From Symsagittifera roscoffensis (taxonomy: Eukaryota; Xenacoelomorpha; Acoela; Convolutidae): a DNA stretch of 64,000 bases. The notes under the pieces are model-generated. The model saw only the letters and a program-made list of their open reading frames with translations, was not told the DNA's origin and ran no database searches. Each line of letters begins with the position of its first letter. The stretch's first letter is position 1. A program made the translations under genes and the position numbers. Location: assembly GCF_963678635.1 (NCBI RefSeq), contig NC_087067.1:49459618-49523617 (forward strand), read 5' to 3'. Below are positions 12,801 through 24,800 of the stretch, in pieces.

Positions 12801-15800
12801 CCATGTGTTAATTGTGCTTCTAGGTCAAATAATTTCGTATCAGAATCAAATCAGTTTGGTTTTTCGAAAAATTATATCTTACATTACATACACATTACTG
12901 TAGCATTATTCCTTGATAGGACAATTTGTAACCGGCGAGAATTCGTAACAGTAAATTAAGCATTAAGATTCATGAGCAGTGTTCCTCTCGTTCCGGACGT
13001 AGGCGCAGAGGAGCAAGCGTATCCTACTTGCCAGTGCTTTGTTACGAATTGTCGCTTGTTACGAATTGTCGACTGTTACGAATTATCGAGGGAAGGTGAA
13101 AGTTTTTATAGGCAATAAGAAAGCTTACCTTGTCAAGTCCTGTCTCTGCAGTTTTTTACTTAAAATTAGTTTATGTGCGACACGCAGCTGAAGAGTTTTC
13201 ATACAATACTTTGAAATTGGGTAATTTTCCGAGCATCAATTCATTCCATGGCTTAAAGCTCCCGGGATTCTGTCAAATCAAAGTCTTTTGTTGATGAATC
13301 GAAATTATTCTCATGTTCTTTAAAATTTACTTTCGTTGATTTCAAATACAGACGAGTAAGCAAGCATTGGTTAAGTTGAATTAGTTACCTTCAATTTTTT
13401 CTCTTGGGTGCGATGATTTTGTTTTCATTGCTAAGCAATAGCGAGACTTAATCTCGACTTAAAACATTACTAAAAAAATTTAAAAATTATCAGAATTATA
13501 AAATTGTTCATTATTAATAGAGAAGTTATCGTTCCGGGTAGAATAATCGCCCTGCTAATTGGTTAAATTTAAAATTAAAATCGTCGCTGAGGTTAGCAGA
13601 AACAATTTGAGAACTTTAAAATAACTGGAAGGATAAGCAAGGTCAAAAATAACCGTAATATTTACTGAAGCTTAGTAACATTTAGTGGAGAAAAGTGTGT
13701 CATTGTCTAAATTAGATTGCTTACCGCGCTTCCGAAGTCTCTGTTGGTAAGTCCTGTTTAGTTCCGTGAACTGTCGGCGCCAATAACCGCATATTTGGAT
13801 AAATAATCTCAGAAGGGAATTGCTTTTAACAAATATTGTCGAGATGTCTGCTAATGAAAGAAAGGGCCAACGAAACAGATTATAATCTGCCGCGATATCA
13901 ATTTTCTAATCACCCATTAGCCTAAGTTTACCTGTTTGCTGTTCATTGTAATGTTGGTCTATTTGCGTGTAATTTGTCTGCCCGATTAGTTTCAATTGAC
14001 TAACCTGAAACCGTTTGCTTAAAATGGGTTTTAGTTAAACATACCAGTCCAAGAATAGTTCGTCCAGCTTTTCTTTCTCTTATAGCACCTGTCGGGTTGC
14101 AAGTTTTGATCTCTTCAGATGGCTATTCAGGTTGAATGGGTTGTGAAAACTTGACAAATACTTGCTGATAATTCCTTTTTCGTTTCATCTGCGGCAAGTG
14201 GAAGTTTCAGTTCGTTTTCTTTGAGATTTATGTTTTAAGTTGAGGTAAACTTTCTCGTTTTAAGTTTCAAATCCCTCTCACCAAACAGACTCGATTGAAA
14301 ACATTAGAACATAATTTAGGATAAGTTTGGACGTAAATCAATGCCATTTTGTTTTGCTGGCTCCAAAGTAGGCGTTTGAAGAAGCAAACGTGTAACGAAT
14401 CGCTTCAGACCCATAATTTTTGTTTTATGTTGTCTTGAAAGAAGTTTTCAGCGCTCCGATTTAATATCAAAGCAGTTTTTGAATTACTCAAAAAGAATCT
14501 GCTTTCAAGTTTGTTACTCTACGTTAGATGAACAAAACTCATTAGTTTACCTGGCCAGATTTCGACTGAAGACTCAAAAAAATATAGTCAATCATACGAT
14601 TGGAGTCTGCTCCTAATCGAAGCGCCTCGAAACAGTTAATTTGGTTTAAGTTGTTTGAAAATTTGGCCAAGTTATTCTTGCCATGCAGTTATTGATCGGT
14701 TTCGACCTAAATACCCACAAACCCATTATAAGTACTTGGGTTAAGAACCCAATCTAACTTGAAACTGCTCAAATAATCCAATCAATTGCAAACATAAGGT
14801 CCCTAAAATTGAATTAAATTTCTAAGCTTCCTACTTACTTCAACTTAAACAAGACCTCTAGTTAGAAGTTCATATCTTTTCTCTACAGAAAGTAGAAGTT
14901 CATATCTTTTCTCTACAGAAAGTTATTCGGAGTTTAGATGACCATTGAATTCCTTTAAATAACCTAGTTCCTATAAACTTTATAATTTACATGATGGCGT
15001 GTTTGACTCATTTTTTGTCAATTATTATGATGATGTTATCAGTTAAATTTTACCAAAGTGAGAGTAGTTCCCAAACTGAGTTCCCAAATCTCTGTTCTGG
15101 TTCTGATTCAGACAACGTCGTCCCCTTCCCGCCCTCCCTGCTGGACTTGCCGGACTTGAGACTCCTGGAGTACAATGGAAAGCAGTTCAAACTGGCTTGC
15201 GAGCTGCTCGTCTGCTCAATCACACACCCAGTCACGTGAGTAGAAATGTATTGAGTTCCATTCACCTTCCCTTCCCCTGTTGACGATGAAGATAATGATA
15301 ATGATCGTCTTGTTTATCCACCTCTTTTGTGACTCGATTGAAGAGAACCGGGACAATTGATAAGTCAACTGAAGCAAACCACGTTGTTAGTACCATATAC
15401 GCTTGGACCACACTCCTAGTTTAATAATAATTAAAGTGAAACTTGAGAACATGTAGGAAGAACCTGTTAGGTTTTAAGATAAAGGGCGATCGAAATTTTG
15501 TGAGTGGATGCTAGATGGATGGATGGCCTTACGTGAAAAAAGACTGGTTAATAATAGTATTGCTGTTAAAGTTTTGAAAGACTTTGTGGCTATATTTAGT
15601 GTCGGGATTACACATCACAAGTAAATCTTGTCTGTATAAGACATCTTAAGCTTATATTTTCTTTCTAAAGTCTCTGTTGCTGATTTTAGTTGGGTTTATT
15701 TTACACCTTTACGGTAAACAGCCCAGCTTTTTGACTAAATTTCTCTATAAAAAACACTACCAAGTGCAATGTTTTATCGTCACTTTTTATAGTTTCACCT

Positions 15801-18800
15801 GGATGTTCGCTCACAATGAAGATCTCTCAGATGCGAAAGAACTAACTCACGAAGGTCACGAGGCGGCCAGCAGCACACGGTACCATTTCGAGGACGACAG
15901 TCTCTACATCCATCCGGACATCAAAGACTGGACTGCCATCACAGGTAGATTCACTGATCCCTCTATCGCCTTTGTCTCGTTAATGTCAAAGTATTGACAA
16001 TGTTTTTTTCGGTTATTAGTCTGACGGAAGCTCATTAATCTATAACTGCTCATTTTGACGTCAAAATTATTTTTTGCTCATTTTAATTAACAACTTCTCA
16101 TGTCTACGTCGAAAATCAATGTTGAATCCATTTCAGGATGTGAAAGCAGTGTCCAAGTAACATGCAAAGCTTTGTTTGTAACCAATTAAATTGCTCAAAG
16201 TCATCGATATTGCCAATAATTTGCCCTTAAATATAGAAGTAGAAGCCCGTAGGTTTGTTTTTAAGAGTAATGAACCTAGTGAAGACTTATATGGGTCTTG
16301 CTGATTTTTTTTGTTTTTTTTTTCAGGAAAAGTCTCTAATAACTACAGATGTGCATTCATACATATTGATGCATTTATGAATGCACTTAGGTATATGTGC
16401 ACTTTTTGAGTTCAATGGAAATTAATCTGCTGAAAGTGACGTAAAGAGCACTCTCCAAATACGAACGTGGAAATGGCGAGAAAAAACCAGTGGTACCTAT
16501 TGAACCAGTTTTCACTGAACAAAACAACTTAACGAAAAAAATGGTCAGTCACAAACAGGATTTGAAATTTGAAAGTTGGAAATGATTTGAAAAATTATAT
16601 TTCGGTTTCCTTTTTTTTCGGTTTCCTTGTTCTTTCCCAATTGTCTGTTGGCTATGTTCAAATTATTCTAAATTGAAAAAAATTGGGGTTGAAAACAGGC
16701 TACTACTGGTGTGAGGCAGAAAATGAACATGGAAAGGCCACTTCTAACAAGTGCCACATTGACAAGACTGGTATCAAACAGCGCTTTGAAGATCTGCCAT
16801 TGACGGAAGTAATGGCGGGAGAAAGTGTTCAACTTGAAATGGCCAAGGATCCCCCGAGTGATGATGATGTACCACTGATCGCCTTCTACTCCATCAAATG
16901 GGACAACACTAAAGCCACCGAAATTTTGAAAGTGAGATAATTTATTGATGCTCATTGTTCCTTAAAAGATATAGGTTAATCACTGAGATAAATAGTTAAA
17001 CATGGCTTTACGGAGAGAACCTCTTCAATTATTGTTTTAGAAAGCACTATGAAATCATTTGAATTTAACTATGTGCTGTTTCAGCCGGTTATCTAGGCCA
17101 TAGGTCACTTTGTTGTTTTGGAAAAATCTTTATTGTTATTTTTACGCCCAGTAGCGGATTTAAGAAAGAAAATGCCACCACCCCCCCCCCCCCCCAGGGA
17201 TTTGCCCTTCTGCCGACCCAAAGGGCCCCCCTTTGTACTATTTTGAAAAGTCCTTTTTTTGGCTGACTGACCTTAAAGTTTTCTAAACGCGACTTTGGCG
17301 CCAAAGTATACTAATTTCAAGGGTGGGGTGTGCGGAAAAAACGCGATTTTTTGGTCATAGTTTTCCAAAAAGTGCCTAAAAACGACTTTTTTGGCCTGTT
17401 GCTCGACAAATTTGTCGGCGGAGCAGAAAATTTGGTGAAAATAAGGATCTGGAAGTGCTCAGAAAAAGGGAGTGTTAACAAAATCAGTTGAATAATTTGA
17501 TAGCTTGTCGATTAAAAGTATTTTTTCTAACCATTTGTGTGATACTGGTGAAGGGAGTGTAAAAATTTAGTTTCGAATTTTTTTTATATCAAATGATTCA
17601 ACTGATTTTGTATTAAGTTTTTCATGACAACAAATTTGTTTTCAGCTCAACGGGAGTTTTAAAAACTTCGCTATGCTTAGGTTCCGCTCTATAAATGTTT
17701 CTGAATACTTATTCAACGCCGGCGATTGTGTTTTTGGACGTATTTTCCTTCATGCAATTTTTTTTTCGTAGTTATTATTTCTTCGAGTTTTTTCTTGACA
17801 AAGTTTTCTCATTTTCTGTCTGCTAGCTTGTAATGTTTCGTTTGTGTTGTATCGCTCGTGATGCGAAGCTTCGCTATGCCTTTGTGTTCAACTGTATACA
17901 TTTTCATAAGAAAAACAAAAAAGCGTGTTGTTTTATTTTTGAAATCTGCTACCTGATTGTTGATGTGGTTTGAGTATCTAATGTATTCTGATTCTTTCTC
18001 GAAATCAAGTTATCTTTGTCAAAAATTGCTTAAGTCAAAATTAAATCAAATGATGTGTTATTTCACTTGTGAGAGCATTAGTACATGTAATCGAGAACTA
18101 GACTTTTTCTCCCAAAATCAACTTTAATTTGATGTCTCTAAGAAATTGACCTTTCTTTAGTATGGAACTTTAAAAGCTTGCAGACTCTTCTTACTTTGCT
18201 TAGGGCTAAAGCAGGTTCATGAGGTCTAAGCTTGTAATTGTCGCTTGTAGCCAAATTTTGCAATATTATTTGACATTTGGCGTTGATAATAGAATGCTGC
18301 GTTCAAATTGAAAAACAAACTTAATTAAGAGCAATAAACGTAGATTTTTTTTGTGTTTTTTTTTCATGAAAATGTCAAAATTTGTTCATGCTCAAATTGA
18401 TTTAAAAATTTTAAAAAAAATTCGAAAGTTGAGTTTTTTCAAAAGTCCGTTTTTTTCTGTGTCCTTGCTTTCATTACTCTTTTCCAACTGATAGTTGGCT
18501 ATGTTTCAACACTGGCAAATGTGTTTCTCAACATCTTTCCTTAAATTGGACAGCATTTGAGATGAAAAATTATCCAATCGTTTTTTTTTTCGATTTTTTG
18601 TATGCGGGGGCTTTGGTCCTATTTTTTGGCCAGCGGGTCTTATGCACTAAACGGTTCAATTAGAAGGACTTAACTCAACAATTCCGACCTACAAAAACTT
18701 TTCGTTTGCAAAAACTATTACAAAAATTCTTCACTCTTATGAGGAAAATTCCAATTAATAATGGCACTTTTGGCTCATTAATGTGGAAGTTAAATTAAAT

Positions 18801-21800
18801 ACGAGCAGCAATAAGTATGAACTTTATTACTCGGTTGTCATTTTGGAAATGCTTTTTATATATAGAAAAGGTTTTGTCAGCATTTTAAATTACTTGAAAT
18901 GCTACTAAAAGGCCTGACAACGTGCTTCTTGATTTGGTTGGCCAAAATTTAGTTCACTTCAAGATGCATAAGTTTTGATTTCGGACCGTTTAATGTATAA
19001 GACGGCTTGCTGCCTTGGATTTTTTCTGCTTTATCGCAAGTGGCGCGAAGCTCCGCTTTTGCCTGTTTTTTGTCAAAAAGCTAAAAAAGATAAAACACAA
19101 CTTCTGATTATTGTACGAGGCGAGATTCAGCTGTCGACCTCGTTAGTGGGAACCTCGGAGCGAAAGGACTAGTAAATGGCGAATAGTGTGTAATTCCGGA
19201 AGAAAATACCGAAAAATTACTTGATATTGAGTAATTTCTTCCAAAATGGACGTTGTATATATTTTTAGTGATTTGTTTCAGCCGAAAGTGACGATGAGTA
19301 ATAAAAATGGCCGCTTTGTAATTGGAGCCAACTTCGACCTGTACGTGCTCGATGCGAAAACGACGGACTCGTCCATGGCAACTTTGAACTTCCGGGAGTA
19401 CGGCACCTTGACCACTTTCGCATACCGTCAGGCGCCTATCAAAGTACTGAATGCACCGTTCCAAGGAGGTACAGTTTTGACTTCTGTTGATTAAAGATGC
19501 CTCTATTTTTTATGAGACTCTGTAAGTGGTCTAACTAGCCTATAAAGGCTATCGACTTTTGCATGGCGAGTAGAAAACACATCAAATTGGGTGAATACCT
19601 AATATTTAAAGTAGAACGTTTGTTAAATACTATAACCATATGATTTGTTTTTCTTGGACTTCATCATGAAAAAAAGTAGTTTGGCTGTAACTAGGAACGA
19701 TTATAAAAGTTATAATTTTTTTCCCACGTTTTTTTTGTTTCTTTAGTAAACGAAGGATTCTTCGATATTTACAAGAATTACGTGTTCGTGCGAGGAGTGG
19801 AATCCTTCGTGACCTGTATTCCCAGATCGAACACTAAAGTGCTGTTCAAAAAGGACGGAAAGGCAATTGACGTGTCGTATGATCAGGGTGGCAGTATGTT
19901 CCGAACCGATTACGGATTGTGGTTCAAAAGCATTTCCGAGAAGGATGCAGGAAAATACACGTGTTATCTTGAAGAAGACCCGTCTGTGGAGTACTCACAG
20001 ACCATCAAGGTTATAGGTGAGTCCGCTAATAAAAACATGTAACTAAATTGAAAAAATATATTTTTTTAGTGATTGGTTATGAGAATGAGTTAGGACACAT
20101 TGAACCATTTTAGGACTCATTGAACCATTTTCCGGAAATTGAGCATAAGTTTGAATTTAACTGGTTACGAAGTCTGATCTGAGTCGATCGATTTGTTTTT
20201 GTCATAGGTCGGCTTAGTTGCTCGGCCTGCGTGTTTAAGAAAAATGAACGTAGTGAGTACTCTTGTATAGGTCTTGCTGGTTTTTTTACAGGAAAGTCTT
20301 AAAAATTGTTCACGCTTTTGTTAAAATTTGATTTCGATTTTTTAATTTGACTTGTGATTTCTTTTTAAGTTCAGTTTATTTTTATTGTTTGAAGGAAGGC
20401 AAACTCCACTATCGAACAGCAAAATTTTAAAGGTCACGAAAAATGTGATCGACTTTTAATTTCGAAAATGGAAATTAATTATCAGATTCCCCCCCCCCCC
20501 CCCCCCCCGTAATGACCAATTGAGCTATCTCCCCCCCAGCAAAAACGAATAAACTCTACAAAAAGATAACAGCAAACGCAAGTAGATAGATGATGTGTTT
20601 AAAGCACGCAATCAATTGACCGAACGAAGTTTATCTTACATGAGTATCGAGAAAAATTTTGAAAAAAAAATCGAAATTTATGAAAAAAAAATGTTGTTTT
20701 TTTTTTGCAAAATTTTGTTTAGGCGACCATAGCCTCATCGAAGAAAGCAATTTACCAGGGTTGGTGCTCTAGACTTGTATCTGAATAGCAAAAACGGTTC
20801 TCCGCAGCACCTTAAACCTTAATTTTGTTCGCAAAAAGTTTTTGTCATTTTAAGAAAGAAAAAAGTCGCTTTTTATGCCTGTTTTATTGATTCTTTTTTC
20901 AATCTAAATGAAACTTTAGAGCTTTTTCATCGTAAATTTTGGCTTCCCACATTCGTTGGAAAATACGTTTTATGATTTCATGTCATTCAAACTATTTTCA
21001 AGTGTTTATAAACATGAGAATGGGGGGGGGGGGGGAGATTGCTCAATTGATTCCTATGTTCAAATAATTGTCTGTTTTCAGGGTCTCCCAAACTGGATTG
21101 TGACTTCGAAGTGTTCATTATCGAGGTACCCAAATCAAACCTGAATCAGAAATGCACAGTCAGCTCCAAATACCTAGAATTGAATAAACCTGTGCTGCAG
21201 TGGAACAACGCACCAATTGGTTTGTTTGTTTTTGCACAAAAACCAAAAAATATGTCTGATATACCTCTAATGATAAAATGTACAAATAAGTTACTAAGTT
21301 AAATATTTTAGAATTTGTTTGTATTTAAGTGTTCAATAGGTTTTTCATAGCGGAGGTAGCTATGTACAAGTTATCCAAGGGAGGTATTTATCCATTTTTT
21401 TGCTTCTTTTCTTTGGTCAGCTGTTTTCATATTAAATAATCAGTATGATACTGTTTATTATTATGAATGCGGCTTCCATGTTTAATTTTTTGTTAATACA
21501 GAAGAGGCGACAGATTTGTCTATCAAGTCTGTGATCAAAGAGAGTAGAAACGATTGGAACATTGACATTACCTCGGAGAGGCTGTCAGAAGGGAAGGACA
21601 CCGGAGTGCTTAGAATAACAGCCAGTGCAGAGCCACAGACTAGGGAGCAAATCCTCAGGACTGTCGGCTTCACAAAAGACTTCGATAAGATCCATTTCCA
21701 GGATTACAGACTCCTCTCCTTTGAGAGCCGAAGAGAGGTGTCCATATCAGTTTTCACTCAGAAACTCAAGGTGAATCCGTTGCCTAATCAAAGGCTGGAC

Positions 21801-24800
21801 GCATTGATGGGGGAGAAAGGCTTCATATTGAGGACTACTATCTTTGGATCTCCAGTGCCAGAAGTGACCTGGTACATAGATGGAATAGAAGTGGAGAAAG
21901 ATGATCAGAAGTATAGCTTCTCCGTTCGATTTTCAGTCGTGTTCATGTTCACCTTCAGGTAAGTGCCAATGATTACGCCAGGACTTAGGTTTTTGTTTTT
22001 TTTTTGTTTGTGGCTTAATGAAGAACTTAAAACATGAAATGCTTTGGAAAGTTGCTCCGATTATAGCAAAAAATCTTAAGCCTTCTTTGAACAATTTTAT
22101 ACCTGATCAATTTTTGTCGGCTGATGATATCATGCATTACACGTACGAGGAGCAATAGAAGTACCTCCATGTTCGAAGGCTGTGTGTTTCTATGATCGGT
22201 TTCCTTTAGAGAGATTGAGTCAAACTATACTCTGAAGGCAGTTGGAAGACATCAAATTGAAGGCCAAGAGTACACAGCCGAGGACAACTTCAAAGTGATC
22301 GCCCACAAACCTCTTGAGTGGAAGGGTGATTTGAAGAACGAGTACAACACCTTCACAGGACAGGAGGCCAAGGCTATTTGTGCTGCCACGCAGAAAGCAG
22401 GCGCCAGAACTGCAAATATTGAATTCACTTGGCTGCTGGCTGAGGACGGAAGCTTCATCTTTGACGGTAGAACAAGACTTACAAACAATTTACACAACAT
22501 TTTTGTTAATTTACAAAACAAGTTTCCCTTTAGTCTATGGGTAACTTTTTTTAAGACGTATAAAACGCGTTACCCGGAATAATATTAATTGATTGTAAGT
22601 AAATTAAGATATCTTTAATGTGTTTTAAAAGCAGAAATTTTTTTGACTTGCCCTAGAAAAATTGAGACTACTCGAATTTGAAAATAAGTTTTGACGAATA
22701 ATGTGGCTGTTGTTACGACTATAGGCACTCAAGTGGCTGGAAGCAAAGATAAGATCACTCTTATTCCATTTCTGCATTAACAGTATTTCATCGTAATCCT
22801 GTATTCAAGTTAACCTGTAATCCTGTATTCATTTTAGATCTGTCCTTTTTAACCCAGCCCCACCAACCAGATGTTAGAATCTAACAATTTGAATCAACTG
22901 TTTGAATCATCTATCAATAGTAATGAATTTGTAATGATAAAAATATGCTTCTTATCGTTAATTGTGGACATAGAAATACTGCGAAAAATATGTTGCTGGT
23001 ATGTTTGACAACAGACAGCTGAGTCTAATTAATTTTTCAAAATTTACTTTACGTCGATTGTGTAAACTTAGACATATTTTGTTTGTTATGCGGGCCCAAA
23101 TTAGATGGTTAAGATGTTTTCAGAATTAGATTATAATACTCAAATGATTGAATGAATTAAATTACTGCGAAATAAAATATGAACTTTATTTTACACAAAC
23201 AGAAGCTCACTTAACATTTTTGGCCGGATAACAAATAAGACCCAATTAGATTGTGCCTTCCAACTGACCTGGTTGCAAATGTAATCATCAAACGCAGTTT
23301 GAGTGTGAAGAAAAGTAGAAGTGACCCCATGTTGTATTTGCAGGTAATGAGGGCTACAAAATAGAGACAGGCGAGGTTGTGGAGAATGGGATCAGGTATG
23401 GCATCAGTACCCTAAAGTACATGACCTCAGAGGACAGCGAGAGGAAGTTCCTCTGCAACGCAACTCTTATCGCCAATGGAAACGAGCTGCAAACACTCAG
23501 CAGAGACGTATCTGTCGCATCCGGAAGTAAGCACAGTCTTTTTAAATGGTGGCTAAGCAGACAGGGACGTGTTACCGGACACAAACTAGTTTGGGAGAAA
23601 ACCATTCTTAGGTGGCTACAATGAAGGCATAAAACCAAAGTATTCAAATTGGCAAAGGCTGTAAAAACGGATAGATTATAATCGCCAATGTCGAGATATA
23701 TCTCTTTTTAGGAATTGGAAAAATAAGGTTCAACGAAATAACTGGTTTGTGTGCAGTAGCACAAGAATGATACCAGCCGAGTAATACGACAACTTGCATC
23801 AAAAGACAACCCGCAAAATACTCACCGCAGCAGTCTTGTCAACGTGTTGCGAGCTTGCCAACAGAGGGAAGGTTTTAATACGAAATTTAGAATCGGTTAT
23901 CGCCGCGAAACGGCGAGCCCACTGGGGATCTTAAACCAAAATTATAAATTTTACAATTATTTTGAAAACTTGCCAGCTGTCGTTTTTCTTAAATTTTGCG
24001 AGTTGTAATTTGTTTTGTTTTGTCGCGGTAACCAGTCGATTCTCGTTGCATAAACAACATGAAAAATGATTTTAAAAATATAGTTTTTTTCGTGCAAAGG
24101 TACTTGATCATTTTCTGAAAGATAATTTTCAGTGTGAAGGTCTTTTCTCCTTTCCTCTCGCGTTTAGACGTGTAAACAATGTACTGTGCTTCAATATGTA
24201 CAAGTTTTTTACTGGTTTAAAATTTCTTTAATTAAGGGCTTCAAAATAGTGAGTTTCACGTAGTTATTTTGTATTTCACTTCAGATAAACCGGGAACTCC
24301 GAAAGACCTGAGCCTAGATGGGGCTAGAAGGCGATTTGAGTACCAGAGTGAGAGAGTGTCGGGTGACTATGACGTCATGGATGTGATGGAGTACGCACAG
24401 GTGTTCCAAGAAACGAAGGCCAATGAGATCGAGTGGAAGATACTCGGAACTACCCAGCAAAGAGTGGTACGAGCAACGAGATTCTACAATTCAATCCATT
24501 TTATTTTATATATTAATTTTCTCAACAGGAACATGTTAAGTTCGTGTGGTTTTCTGTTTGTTATCAGGGAAAGTCTTAGAATCTGATCACTTTCAAGTTT
24601 GACTTTTTGAGGTTTTGTTTTTCAAGTTCAATTCAAATTAATTTGCTAAAAGGCAAATTAGAAGGCAAATTACGCTCTCCAATTACAAATGTGCAACTGG
24701 TGCGAAACGTGAATGGCTTCAGTTTCGAAACTGGATCTGTTAACGCTTGCGAAAAGCGCGCGTTATCAAAGCGGAATCTAAACTATTTTTCCAGGTAAAC

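Larger units (their letters stand above)
6807..15042 (+). other. intron 1 of the L1-family gene (8.2 kb)
   Basis: No coding exon could be recognised here. It contains sense-oriented copies of the intronic repeat family (6858-7034, 7297-7423, 7440-7686, 9201-9668, 11545-11829), a tRNA-like relic near 8370-8445, a small hairpin-forming repeat at 12947-13095 and a perfect 30-bp tandem duplication at 14863-14922. The remainder is AT-rich sequence in which I see nothing. Confidence 0.7.

Noticed and set aside
21900-22213. Alternative exon 8/9 junction that would remove the hydrophobic VVFMFTF segment
   Set aside because: It needs a poor donor (GTTCGA), whereas the chosen donor GTAAGTG is strong and the phase fits. 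It is noted as a possibility only.
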